Of a DNA stretch of 64,000 nt, positions 24,531-36,350 are shown one piece after another. Source of the DNA: Streptacidiphilus sp041262165 (lineage in GTDB: Bacteria > Actinomycetota > Actinomycetes > Streptomycetales > Streptomycetaceae); assembly GCF_041262165.1 (NCBI RefSeq), contig NZ_JBGCBY010000010.1, positions 1 to 64,000 of the forward strand, read 5' to 3'. Positions within the stretch are counted from its first letter, which is position 1; every line of letters starts with the position of its first letter. Under the pieces are notes generated by a model that made no database searches, had not been told where the DNA came from, and saw only the letters and a program-made list of their open reading frames with translations. The translations under genes and the position numbers were made by a program.

Positions 24531-24569
24531 GGAGGGCCGGTCGGAGCGTATCGCTCCGACCGGCCCTCC
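24531..24569. terminator. Bidirectional terminator, 18-bp stem
   Basis: GGAGGGCCGGTCGGAGCG (24531-24548) and its exact complement (24552-24569) form an 18-bp stem around a 3-nt loop. TTTCT follows on the plus strand and GCCGTTTGG on the minus strand. It lies between the convergent response-regulator and binding-protein genes. Confidence 0.92.
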
Positions 24570-24617
24570 TTTCTGCGGCGTTCTTCGGCCTTCTGCGGCA
24601 CCGAGAGCGCTGCAGGG

Positions 24618-26267
24618 TCAGCTCTTGCCGATCATCCAGAAGCGCATGATCGCGGCGGCGTCCAGGGTGAGCGGCACGCCGGTCACGTTCGCCTGGGTCA
24701 CCACGTACTGCTTGTTCTGCCACAGCGGGATGAACGGTGCGTCGATCGCGATCTGCTTCTGGATCTCCAGGTAGGTGTCGGCCGTCGCCTGGTCGGCGCG
24801 GTTGACCTCCTTGAGGCTCTGCGGAACCAGCTGGTTCATGATCTTCGGGCTGGCGTAGTGGCTGCCGAAGACGCCCGGGTCACCCATGAACGGCGAGATG
24901 TAGTCGTCCGGGTCCGGGTAGTCCGGCTGCCAACCGGTGGTGGATGCGGGAACCTGACCGCCGCTCCAGAGCTGGCCGAGCTCGTGCAGGGTCGGCACCG
25001 AGGCGAGGGTGACCTTGAAGATCCCGCCCACCTCGAGTGCCTTCTTGATCTGCTCGGCTTCGGCCTTACCGGCCGACGCGTTAGCCGTGTAGGTCATCGT
25101 GAAGCTGATCGGCAGGTGCACGCCCGGCAGCGTCTTCTTCACCGCGTCCGGGTGCTCCGGCTCCTCGCCGTAGGCGGTCCAGAAGGCGGTGGTCTGGTCG
25201 CCGATGCCCTGCGGGATCACCGAGTAGAGCGGGGTGACCGTGTGGTTGTAGGCGTCGCGGGCGATGGCGTTGCGGTCGATCAGCCGGGCCACGGCCTGGC
25301 GCACCGCGATGTTGTTGAACGGCGCGACCTTGGTGTTCAGTACCATCATCCGGGTGTTGGTGCCGGCGCCCTCGATGACCTGCAGGCCCTTTCCGAGCTG
25401 CTGGGTGCCCTGCATGGCCACCACGTCGCCGGGCGCGAGGTCGTTGCTCGCGTTGAGGTCGATGTCACCGTTCACCAGGGCCGTCTTCACCTGGGCCGGG
25501 GTGTCGTAGTAGTTCAGCGTCATGCTGGCGTTCTGCGGCTTTGAAGCGGCGCCCTGGTAGTTCGGGTTGAGCGACATCTTGACCGAGACCGGCACCGGGT
25601 TGCCCTTGGCGTCCGGCTTGGTCTGCACCGAGTCGACCTTGTAGATGCCGGAGCCGACCACGTCGGTGCCGTTCATCAGCTGGGTGCCGGAGTAGGTCTT
25701 GGGGTCCACGATCTGGCCGACGCCGGAGGCCAGGCGGTCCGGGAAGGTCGCGTCCGCGGTGCTGAGGTGGAAGGTTATGTCCTGGGTTCCGCTGATCTCC
25801 ACCGACTTCATGGTGTTGAGCAGGACGCTCACACCCGAGCCGTTGTCGGCCGGCTTCCCGTCAGCCCCCTTCTCCGTGCCGATCTTGATCACGCGGTCGA
25901 AGGAGAACTTCACCGCCGCGGCGTCCAGCGGGTCGCCGTTGGAGAACTTCAGCCCCGGGTTCAGCGTGCAGTGGTACGTCAGGTAGCTGCTGTCGGTGAA
26001 GTCGCACTTGTGCGCGGCGTCCGGCGACGGCACGTTGGCACCGGGCTGGTAGGTCATCAGCCCCTGGTACACGTTGTAGAACAACAGCCAGGAGCCGTAG
26101 TCGTAGGCGCCGGCCGGGTCAAGGCTTGAGTACGCGCTGACCGTGCCCATCGTGATCTTGGCACTGGGCCCCGCCTTGGCCCCGGTCGAAGCAGTGGAGC
26201 CGCACGCGGCCGTGGTTGCGAGCAGGCCGACGCAGCCGAGCGTCCCCAGTCGTTTCGCTGCTGACAT
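24618..26267 (-). CDS. Oligopeptide/dipeptide-type ABC substrate-binding lipoprotein
   Basis: This 549-aa lipoprotein begins MSAAKRLGTLG with a hydrophobic signal and lipobox TTAAC, so it is attached to the outer face of the membrane. The rest is a DppA/OppA (SBP family 5) fold with AVKFSFDRVI, SGIYKV, NTKVAPFNNIAVRQAVARLIDRNAI and GWQPDYPDPDDYISPF. The ATG at 26267 has GAAGGAAG upstream; the longer ORF adds unrelated residues. No permease or ATPase genes lie beside it, so it must share a transporter elsewhere or act as a receptor. Peptides are the likely ligand. Confidence 0.93.
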   Translation of the reverse strand: MSAAKRLGTLGCVGLLATTAACGSTASTGAKAGPSAKITMGTVSAYSSLDPAGAYDYGSWLLFYNVYQGLMTYQPGANVPSPDAAHKCDFTDSSYLTYHCTLNPGLKFSNGDPLDAAAVKFSFDRVIKIGTEKGADGKPADNGSGVSVLLNTMKSVEISGTQDITFHLSTADATFPDRLASGVGQIVDPKTYSGTQLMNGTDVVGSGIYKVDSVQTKPDAKGNPVPVSVKMSLNPNYQGAASKPQNASMTLNYYDTPAQVKTALVNGDIDLNASNDLAPGDVVAMQGTQQLGKGLQVIEGAGTNTRMMVLNTKVAPFNNIAVRQAVARLIDRNAIARDAYNHTVTPLYSVIPQGIGDQTTAFWTAYGEEPEHPDAVKKTLPGVHLPISFTMTYTANASAGKAEAEQIKKALEVGGIFKVTLASVPTLHELGQLWSGGQVPASTTGWQPDYPDPDDYISPFMGDPGVFGSHYASPKIMNQLVPQSLKEVNRADQATADTYLEIQKQIAIDAPFIPLWQNKQYVVTQANVTGVPLTLDAAAIMRFWMIGKS

Positions 26268-26567
26268 GACTTCCTTCGTGTCCTGGCCGGCGCTGTGGAC
26301 GCCGGAACCGGAGGGGTCGTACGACCGCGCCACCGCCCCGGAACGGGGTCGACCGCAGGCTGCAGCAGCGAGGCGTGAGGGGGCCGCGCGCCACCCGAGA
26401 CACCACCGAGTGGGGTGTCGCACGGTTCGATCGCTCGTAGCGTGCCACACGATCGCCCCGGACCGCAGCGACCCCTAACCCAGGGTTCCTCTACGAAGGA
26501 AAATATTGCTATCTCTTGATATAAGATGCCCGATTTGGCGTTAGCAGGTAGTTACCTTGACACACCA
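26268..26567. promoter_or_regulatory. 300-bp intergenic region with AT-rich patch
   Basis: The gap between the binding-protein start and the HAD gene stop holds no ORF I can support. The part at 26495-26560 is unusually A/T-rich for the window, with a small dyad TATC-TCTT-GATA at 26510-26521, and is the likely place of the binding-protein promoter. No clear -35/-10 pair could be chosen, and no terminator hairpin stood out. Confidence 0.4.
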
Positions 26568-27281
26568 TCAGACGGGGCCCGCCGACAACGGGACCAGCCG
26601 CCGCAGCAGTGAAACGTCGAGCTCCTCGAGCGACCTGAGAACGGTCCGCCCCGGGGCCTCGTCGATGGGCGTGACCGAGGGCACGGCGACCACCCGGCAG
26701 CCCGCCGCCTCCCCCGAGCGCACGCCCGTGGGCGCGTCCTCCACCACGACGCAGCGCGTCGGGTCGGCCCCCAGCCGGGCCGCGGCGAGGAGGTAGGGGT
26801 CGGGGTACGGCTTGGTCCGCTCCACCTCGTCGCCGGCGACCGAGAAGGCGAAGTGATGCTCGCCGAGGGTCTTCAGCACCAGGTCGATGATCCGGCGGTG
26901 CGAGGCGGACACCAGCGCGGTGGGGACCCCCTCGGCGGCGAGCTCCGCCAGGAGTTCCAGCGCCCCCGGACGGACCGGCACGCCATGGCTGATCAGCTCG
27001 ACGAAACGGTCGTTGATCATCGTCCCGAGCTGCTCGGCCGTCAACGGAATCCCGCTCACCGCGAGCAGGTGGGCGACCACCCTGCTCATCGGCCCGCCGA
27101 CCACCACCGCCCGGTCGGCGTCGTCGAGGCGGTGGCCGAACTCCGCGAGCAGGCCGCACTCGGCCTCCCACCAGAAGTCCTCGGTCTCGACCAGCGTCCC
27201 GTCCATGTCGAGCAGGACGGCCTGCAGGCCGGTCGACTCACGGTCGACGGCGGGGAGAGTGGCAAGAGTGGTCACGGGCAC
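26568..27281 (-). CDS. HAD-superfamily phosphatase (beta-phosphoglucomutase-like)
   Basis: This 237-aa HAD hydrolase has motif I LLDMDGTLVETE (residues ~24-35, nucleophile DxD), motif II ALVSAS near 122, motif III Lys in ERTKPYPDPYL and motif IV VVVEDAPTG. The helical cap between motifs I and II makes it a subclass I enzyme such as a sugar-phosphate phosphatase or phosphoglucomutase. The exact substrate cannot be read. The GTG start has AGGAAAG upstream. It lies alone behind the metH terminator on the minus strand; in streptomycetes HAD genes of this type commonly sit beside metH. Confidence 0.9.
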   Translation of the reverse strand: MPVTTLATLPAVDRESTGLQAVLLDMDGTLVETEDFWWEAECGLLAEFGHRLDDADRAVVVGGPMSRVVAHLLAVSGIPLTAEQLGTMINDRFVELISHGVPVRPGALELLAELAAEGVPTALVSASHRRIIDLVLKTLGEHHFAFSVAGDEVERTKPYPDPYLLAAARLGADPTRCVVVEDAPTGVRSGEAAGCRVVAVPSVTPIDEAPGRTVLRSLEELDVSLLRRLVPLSAGPV

Positions 27282-27314
27282 ACGCTGCTTTCCTGGTCAG
27301 GGCAAACCAGGATA

Positions 27315-27372
27315 AGGCCGACCGGCAAATGGTGGCTGGATGCGACGCCAGCCACCATGTGCCGGTCGGCCT
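27315..27372 (-). terminator. Long hairpin terminator after metH
   Basis: AGGCCGACCGGCA (27315-27327) pairs with TGCCGGTCGGCCT (27360-27372), and inside it ATGGTGGCTGG (27329-27339) pairs with CCAGCCACCAT (27348-27358). Together this is a 24-bp stem with one mismatch, 20 bp past the metH stop. Confidence 0.9.
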
Positions 27373-27392
27373 GCGTCATGCGGGCGCCCGGG

Positions 27393-30887
<3,495 letters not shown>

Positions 30888-31097
30888 GGAGCTGCTCCCT
30901 GGGTGCGACGGCTGTCGACTCGCGCGGTGACGCGCGCGCCCAGCTTAAGCGTTTCGCCTGACCGTGGTCCTTCCACGCCGCACTGTGGACACTCAGCGTG
31001 AACCTGCTCCGCCCGAGCCCTGTCGCTCGCCCGGCCGTAAGTGCGGCGTCCGGCCGGGGTGCGGGCATGCTTCGCCGTAGGCTTGGGCACTTACAGT

Positions 31098-31120
31098 CCG
31101 TGGAACGCGCTGTTCCACGG
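31098..31120. promoter_or_regulatory. 9-bp inverted repeat before the PAC2 gene
   Basis: CCGTGGAAC (31098-31106) and GTTCCACGG (31112-31120) form a perfect dyad with a 5-bp centre, ending just before the GAGGAGGGAGG ribosome site of the PAC2 gene. It may be an operator or a leader hairpin controlling translation. Confidence 0.45.
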
Positions 31121-31140
31121 CACGAGGAGGGAGGCCCTTG

Positions 31141-32040
31141 GTGATCGAGCTCGAGGACATGCCCGAGCTCATCGACCCGGTCATGGTGGCCGCGTTCGAG
31201 GGCTGGAACGACGCAGGCGACGCCGCGTCGTCCGCGGTGGCGCATCTGGACGAGATCTGGGAGGGCAAGGTCTTCGCCGCCCTGGACGCCGAGGACTACT
31301 ACGACTTCCAGGTGAACCGGCCGACGGTGTGGATGGACGAGGGCGTGCGGCGGATCACCTGGCCCACGACCAGGCTGTCGGTGGTGCGGGTGACCGAGCC
31401 GAAGACCAGGGACGTGGTGCTGATCCGCGGCATCGAGCCGAGCATGCGCTGGCGCTCGTTCTGCCAGGAGCTCCTGGGCTTCGCGCATGAGCTCGGCGTG
31501 GAGATGGTGGTGATCCTGGGCGCGCTGCTCGGGGACACCCCGCACACCAGGCCGGTGCCGGTCAGCGGGGTCACCTCGGACGCGGATCTGGCGCAGACCC
31601 TGGACCTGGAGGAGAGCCGCTACGAAGGGCCCACCGGGATCGTCGGGGTGCTGCAGGAGGCGTGCGCGCACGCGGGCATCCCTGCGGTGACGTTCTGGGC
31701 GGCGGTGCCCCACTATGTCGCGCAGCCGCCGAACCCCAAGGCGACGCTGGCCCTGCTGAACAAGGTCGAGGACCTGCTGGACGTACGCATCCCGCTGGGC
31801 GAGCTGCCGGACGACGCGCGGGCCTGGCAGCTCGGGGTGGACCAGCTCGCCGCTGAGGACAGCGAAGTCGCGGAGTACGTGCAGCAGTTGGAAGAGGCCA
31901 AGGACACCGCGGAGCTGCCGGAGGCCTCGGGCGAGGCCATCGCCCGGGAGTTCGAGCGCTATCTGAAGCGCCGCAACAACCAGCCGCCGCGGCACGAGGC
32001 AGGTCCCGGCAAGGCCAGTGAGGGCGATTCCGGGGAGTGA
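31141..32040 (+). CDS. PAC2 family protein
   Basis: This 299-aa protein belongs to the PAC2 (proteasome assembly chaperone 2-like) family. Visible signatures are MVAAFEGWNDAGDAASSAV near the start, the conserved FCQELLGFAHELGV region, and VSGVTSDADL with LGALLGDTPHTRPV. The mycobacterial homologue Rv2125 also lies divergent from metH near the proteasome locus. Eukaryotic PAC2 helps assemble the 20S core; whether the bacterial members do so is not established to my knowledge. The GTG at 31141 is used, with GGAGG six bases before it; a TTG three bases earlier is possible. The charged C-terminus is probably flexible. Confidence 0.9.
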   Translation: MIELEDMPELIDPVMVAAFEGWNDAGDAASSAVAHLDEIWEGKVFAALDAEDYYDFQVNRPTVWMDEGVRRITWPTTRLSVVRVTEPKTRDVVLIRGIEPSMRWRSFCQELLGFAHELGVEMVVILGALLGDTPHTRPVPVSGVTSDADLAQTLDLEESRYEGPTGIVGVLQEACAHAGIPAVTFWAAVPHYVAQPPNPKATLALLNKVEDLLDVRIPLGELPDDARAWQLGVDQLAAEDSEVAEYVQQLEEAKDTAELPEASGEAIAREFERYLKRRNNQPPRHEAGPGKASEGDSGE

Positions 32041-32046
32041 TCGCTT

Positions 32047-32128
32047 CCGGTCCGGTAGGCGCGGCCGGGTGCCCGCGCCTACCGGACCGGGTGAACGGAC
32101 GGGCTGATCGGCGGACGCCGGTCAGCCC
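32047..32128 (+). terminator. Tandem hairpin terminators after the PAC2 gene
   Basis: The first hairpin pairs CCGGTCCGGTAGGCGCGG (32047-32064) with its perfect 18-bp complement at 32073-32090. A second pairs GGGCTGATCGG (32101-32111) with CCGGTCAGCCC (32118-32128), with one G-U. No U-tract follows. Confidence 0.8.
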
Positions 32129-32325
32129 AGGCCGCTACCGGAACGAACGGTGGTTCGGTTAACAATCCGTGAAGATGGCGGGCAGGCGGCAGTGGCGGCG
32201 ATGCCGGGATCTGACCTTTTTTCATACTTTCGACCTCTTAGGCGATCTCCGGCCACTGAGAACACTCGAACTCCCTACCTTTCCACTCTCCTCAGCAGGC
32301 ACATTGTGGGCTTACCGTATGCGTC

Positions 32326-32802
32326 ATGACCTCCCCTCGTGCCTACGACGGAGTTGGCTACTACGCCCCGTCCTTCGCCTCGGACACCCCGATCTACGAC
32401 AGCCTGGTGGCTGAGCGGGGAGTCCCCCAGATCGCTCCGATCAACGTGCCGGCGGCCCTGCCGCCCGCCTACGACTCGAACTTCCGCTACGACGGTGGTG
32501 GCGGATACGGCTACGGCAGCGCTTACGGCAGCGGCGCGCCCGCGCTTCCGGTGCAGCGGCTGGCCCTGGGCCCGGGGCCGAGCAGCCCGGGCTACGGGAT
32601 GCCGAGCCAGCCCCAGTACGCGCCTCCGCCGTACATCCCGCAGCAGGCCGGCCCGGGCCAGCGCTACCCGGAGCAGTACGGGACGCCGCCGCAGCCCAAC
32701 CCCATGTACCAGCGGCCGGTCGCGCCCGTGGCGCCGCTGCGTCCGGTGCAGTACCAGGAGCAGTACCCGCCGCAACAGCGAGGCGGGTACCAGGGGTACT
32801 GA
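32326..32802 (+). CDS. Pro/Tyr/Gly/Gln-rich small protein (DUF6643-like)
   Basis: This 158-aa protein begins MTSPRAYDGVGYYAPSF and contains TPIYDSLVAERGVPQIAPI, the conserved part; the rest is low complexity with repeated Pro, Tyr, Gly and Gln (QYAPPPYIPQQ and similar). It has no signal peptide or membrane segment and is predicted to be disordered. I recall proteins of this type as a streptomycete-restricted family labelled DUF6643, but that label needs a search. Function unknown. A 285-bp leader and a downstream terminator suggest a monocistronic gene. Confidence 0.8.
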   Translation: MTSPRAYDGVGYYAPSFASDTPIYDSLVAERGVPQIAPINVPAALPPAYDSNFRYDGGGGYGYGSAYGSGAPALPVQRLALGPGPSSPGYGMPSQPQYAPPPYIPQQAGPGQRYPEQYGTPPQPNPMYQRPVAPVAPLRPVQYQEQYPPQQRGGYQGY

Positions 32803-32824
32803 CCGTCCGGGGGGACCAGGTCAT

Positions 32825-32857
32825 AGGGGCCGATCAGCCATGTGCTGGTCGGCCCCT
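32825..32857 (+). terminator. Terminator after the DUF6643-like gene
   Basis: AGGGGCCGATCAGC (32825-32838) pairs with GCTGGTCGGCCCCT (32844-32857) over 14 bp with one G-U and a 5-nt loop. Confidence 0.8.
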
Positions 32858-32904
32858 GCACATCTGTCGCGCGATAGGGGTCGCACGACTGGCACCATTG
32901 GCAC

Positions 32905-33732
32905 ATGCCGCAGCTCACCGATCTTCGGATCCACCCCGTGAAGTCCTTTGCCGCCGTGCCTGTGGAGCAGGCGGAGGTCGAGCCCTGGGGACTGGCCGGG
33001 GACCGCCGCTGGATGCTGGTGGACGGCGCGGGGACGATGGTGTCGCAGCGCGAGGACCCGAGGCTGGCCCGGCTGGCCGCCACCCTTGCGGACCCGGACA
33101 CGCTGGTCGTCAGCTCGGGCGACGACACCCTCAAGGTCGGCACGCCGGACGGGCCGCTGCTGCGGGTGAAGCTGTTCGACCAGGCTTTCGAGGCGGTCGA
33201 CGCCGGCGACGAGGCCGCCCGCTGGTTCAGTGAACTCCTGGGCGGGACCTTGCGGCTGGTCTACCTGGACGAGGCAGCCCGGCGGCCCACCGAGACCCCC
33301 ACCAGCCTCGCCGACGCATATCCGCTGCTGCTCACCACTCCCGCCTCCCTCGCCGCCCTCAACGAGCTGATCGCCGCCGACCACCCGGACGACCCGGTGA
33401 AGGGCGCCGCCGTGCCGATGAACCGGTTCCGTCCGAACGTGGTGGTGGACGGGGCGGACGCCTGGGCCGAGACCGGTTGGCGCCGGGTGCGGATCGGCGA
33501 GGTCGAGTTCCGGGTGGTGCAGCAGTGCGGGCGCTGTGTGATGACCACACTGGACCAGGAGACCGGCGCGCGCCGCGGCCCTGAGCCGCTGCGGGCGCTG
33601 GGGCGGCACCGGAAGTTCGCGAAGACCCTCGCGTTCGGCATGCATCTGGCACCGGCGGGCCGCCTCGGCACGCTGCGGCTCGGCGACCGGGTCACGGTGC
33701 TCGAGGAGGGGCCGCTCCCCACGCCGGAATGA
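32905..33732 (+). CDS. MOSC-domain protein
   Basis: This 275-aa protein has an N-terminal MOSC beta-barrel (residues ~1-115; LRIHPVKSFAAVPV and GLAGDRRWMLVD) and a C-terminal MOSC domain with FRPNVVVDG, the Cys-containing motif CGRCVMTTLDQETG and LRALGRHRK. This layout is that of the mARC/YcbX family, molybdenum-cofactor enzymes that reduce N-hydroxylated compounds using a redox partner. The Cys of the CGRC region is the expected Mo ligand. Its redox partner is not adjacent. A GCACATG start follows a terminator, so it has its own promoter. Confidence 0.9.
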   Translation: MPQLTDLRIHPVKSFAAVPVEQAEVEPWGLAGDRRWMLVDGAGTMVSQREDPRLARLAATLADPDTLVVSSGDDTLKVGTPDGPLLRVKLFDQAFEAVDAGDEAARWFSELLGGTLRLVYLDEAARRPTETPTSLADAYPLLLTTPASLAALNELIAADHPDDPVKGAAVPMNRFRPNVVVDGADAWAETGWRRVRIGEVEFRVVQQCGRCVMTTLDQETGARRGPEPLRALGRHRKFAKTLAFGMHLAPAGRLGTLRLGDRVTVLEEGPLPTPE

Positions 33733-33887
33733 CGGTTCGCCCACGGAGGTTGAGTGGGAGTCAGCAGGGAGTCGGAGCGGGAGGGCGACCGATCGCCGTC
33801 TGGCTCGTTGAGTGGGGAGAGGGGCGCGGGCGGGTGCCGGAGGCAGTACCGTGGGCACCACGAGGGAGCTGGGGGCAGCGGATCACC

Positions 33888-36350
33888 ATGGGAGCAGGCG
33901 TGGTACGTGTGACGCTTGACGGAGCCTCCCGGTGGCGACGACGCTCCGGCGAGTACCCGACGATGGCGGAGGCGCTGACAGCAGCCGAGCCTGGGGACAC
34001 GGTGACCATAGGGGCCGGGGTGTTCCGCGAGAACGTCGTGGTCGACAAGCCGCTGACGATCCGTGCGGCCGGGGGCCCCGGGTCGGTGCGGATCGAACCG
34101 GCCGCGGGCACCGCGCTGACGCTGCTGGCCTCCGCATCGGTGCACGGTCTGGTGCTGGAGGGACAGGACGGTTCCGCCCCGGCGGTGCTGATCGCCTCGG
34201 GCGAGGGCGAGTTGGCGGACTGCCGGGTGGTCACCCGGTCCTCGGTGGGCATCGAGGTACGGGGCGACGCGCACCCCTCGGTGCGGCGCTGCACGGTCGA
34301 CAACTCGGGTGGCCTCGGCATCAGGGTCGCCGAGGCCGCCGCCGCCGTGTTCGAGGAGTGCGAGGTCCTCGCCGCAGGCCAGGCCGGGGTGGTCGTCCGA
34401 GCGGGCGCCACGGCGCGTCTCGAGCGCTGCCGGGTGCACCACACGAGCGGGGCCGGTCTGGTGCTGACCGGAGAGGGCAGCACCGTCGACGCGGTGGGCT
34501 GCGAGTTCTACGAGATCAACGGGAACGGCGTGCAGGCCGAGGACCGGGCGGTGGGGCGGCTCGCCGACTGCGCCGTCCACCGGGTCACCGACAACGCGCT
34601 GATGCTGGACACCGAGGCTGAGCTGACCCTGACCGACAGCCGCATCCACGAGGTGCCGGAGAACGGGGCCGACCTGCGCGGCCGTTCGATGCTGACGCTG
34701 GAGCGCACCACGTTGAGGTCGTTCGGCCGGAACGGCCTCTCGGTGTGGGACGCGGGCACGGCGGTGGAGGCGGTCGGCTGCGAGATCCGGGACAGCACCG
34801 GGGACTATCCGGCGGTCTGGGTGAGCGACGGCGCTCGGGTGAAGCTGACCGACTGCAGGGTGCACGACGTTCCCGACGCCCTGTTCGTCCTGGACCGGGG
34901 ATCCACCGCCGAGGCCGTCGACTGCTCGTTCACCCAGGTGCGGAACACGGCCGTGTCGGTGAGCGACGGCGCGACCGTGCGGCTCGACCAGGTCCGGGTC
35001 CAGGACGCCAACACCGGCCTGTGGTTTCGCGACCACGGCAGCGGCGGGCTGCTGACCGGGTGCGAGGTCGCGGACGTGGCCACGGGCGTGATCGCGACCA
35101 AGGGCGCCGACCCGGTGCTGCGCCGCTGCACGGTCCGGGGCAGCAGCGAGGCCGCGGTGTACGTGTCGGCGAGCGGCCGGGGCACCTTCGAGGAGTGCGT
35201 GGCCACGCAGGGGAAGGGCTTCGGCTTCCATGTGATCGACGGCTGCCGGACCGTGCTCACCCGCTGCAGGGCGGAGCAGAACGCGCGCGGCGGCTTCGAG
35301 TTCTCCGAGCCGGGTCCGGTCGTGGACGGCTGCGTCTCCGACGACGCCAGGGCCCCGGAGCGGCCCGCCGAGCCGGTGCGGGCCACCACCTCGACCGCCT
35401 CGGCCTGGCGGGACGCCGCGCCCGCGGTGCCGGTGGCGCGCAGGGAGGCGCTGGTGGACGCCGCCCCGCAGATCGCGCCGCTGCCCGACTGCCGCCCGGC
35501 CGAGGAGGCGCTCGCCGAGCTGGACTCGCTGATCGGCTTGGACACGGTCAAGCAGGAGGTCCGGACCCTGATCGACCTGATCTCGGTCGGGCGCCGGAGG
35601 CAGCAGGCCGGGTTGAAGGCGCCCTCGCTGCGGCGGCACCTGGTCTTCACCGGCTCCCCCGGCACCGGCAAGACCACGGTCGCCCGCCTCTACGGGGAGA
35701 TCCTGGCGTCGCTGGGTGTGCTGCAGCGGGGCCACCTGGTCGAGGTCGCCCGGCTCGACCTGGTCGGCGAGCACGTCGGCTCGACCGCCCAACGGACCGC
35801 GGAGGTGTTCCAGCGGTCGCTGGGCGGGGTGCTGTTCATCGACGAGGCCTACGCGCTGGCCCCCGAGGACGGCGGCCGGGACTTCGGCCGGGAGGCGATC
35901 GACACCCTGGTGAAGCTGATGGAGGACCACCGGGACGAGGTGGTGGTGATCGTGGCCGGATACACGGTGGAGATGGAGCGCTTCCTCGCATCCAACCCGG
36001 GGGTGGCGTCCAGGTTCTCGCGGACCGTCACCTTCTCCGACTACTCGGCGTCGGAGCTGCTGGAGATCACCCGGCGTCAGGCCTCGGAGCACGAGTACGC
36101 GTTGGCGGACGACACGGCCGAAGCACTGCTCGAACACTACGCCGTGATTCCCAAGGGCCCCTCGTTCGGCAACGGGCGCACCGCGCGGCAGGTCTTCGAG
36201 ACCATGGTCGAGCGGCACGCGGTGCGGCTCGCGCAGGTCGCGGAACTGACCACGGAGCAACTGCAACTGCTGCTGCCCGAGGACCTGCCGCTGGCCCAGG
36301 GGCAACCGGCGGTCACAACTGACGCAGCAGCACGTCGCGTTCCCGGGTGA
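33888..36350 (+). CDS. Right-handed beta-helix / CbxX-CfqX AAA+ fusion
   Basis: This ~820-aa protein joins two domains not usually linked. Residues ~20-500 are repeats of a right-handed parallel beta-helix (many short DCRVH, ECEV, GCEIRDST-type turns, about 20-25 residues each). After a linker rich in Ala/Pro (~500-545) comes an AAA+ domain of the CbxX/CfqX (EccA/SpoVK) class: GSPGTGKT (589-596), FIDEAYALAP (DE at ~652) and the VTFSDYSASELLEI sensor region. Helix domains bind carbohydrates or scaffolds, and AAA+ parts remodel partners. It is probably cytoplasmic, as no signal peptide is seen. The start ATG 33888 is used; GTG 33900, with GGGAG upstream, is equally plausible. Confidence 0.88.
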   Translation: MGAGVVRVTLDGASRWRRRSGEYPTMAEALTAAEPGDTVTIGAGVFRENVVVDKPLTIRAAGGPGSVRIEPAAGTALTLLASASVHGLVLEGQDGSAPAVLIASGEGELADCRVVTRSSVGIEVRGDAHPSVRRCTVDNSGGLGIRVAEAAAAVFEECEVLAAGQAGVVVRAGATARLERCRVHHTSGAGLVLTGEGSTVDAVGCEFYEINGNGVQAEDRAVGRLADCAVHRVTDNALMLDTEAELTLTDSRIHEVPENGADLRGRSMLTLERTTLRSFGRNGLSVWDAGTAVEAVGCEIRDSTGDYPAVWVSDGARVKLTDCRVHDVPDALFVLDRGSTAEAVDCSFTQVRNTAVSVSDGATVRLDQVRVQDANTGLWFRDHGSGGLLTGCEVADVATGVIATKGADPVLRRCTVRGSSEAAVYVSASGRGTFEECVATQGKGFGFHVIDGCRTVLTRCRAEQNARGGFEFSEPGPVVDGCVSDDARAPERPAEPVRATTSTASAWRDAAPAVPVARREALVDAAPQIAPLPDCRPAEEALAELDSLIGLDTVKQEVRTLIDLISVGRRRQQAGLKAPSLRRHLVFTGSPGTGKTTVARLYGEILASLGVLQRGHLVEVARLDLVGEHVGSTAQRTAEVFQRSLGGVLFIDEAYALAPEDGGRDFGREAIDTLVKLMEDHRDEVVVIVAGYTVEMERFLASNPGVASRFSRTVTFSDYSASELLEITRRQASEHEYALADDTAEALLEHYAVIPKGPSFGNGRTARQVFETMVERHAVRLAQVAELTTEQLQLLLPEDLPLAQGQPAVTTDAAARRVPG

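Noticed and set aside
30888..31137. SAM, SAH or cobalamin riboswitch before metH
   Set aside because: I looked for the conserved cores on the minus strand and found only generic hairpins and a GC-rich stem; no class matches. A covariance-model search would decide.
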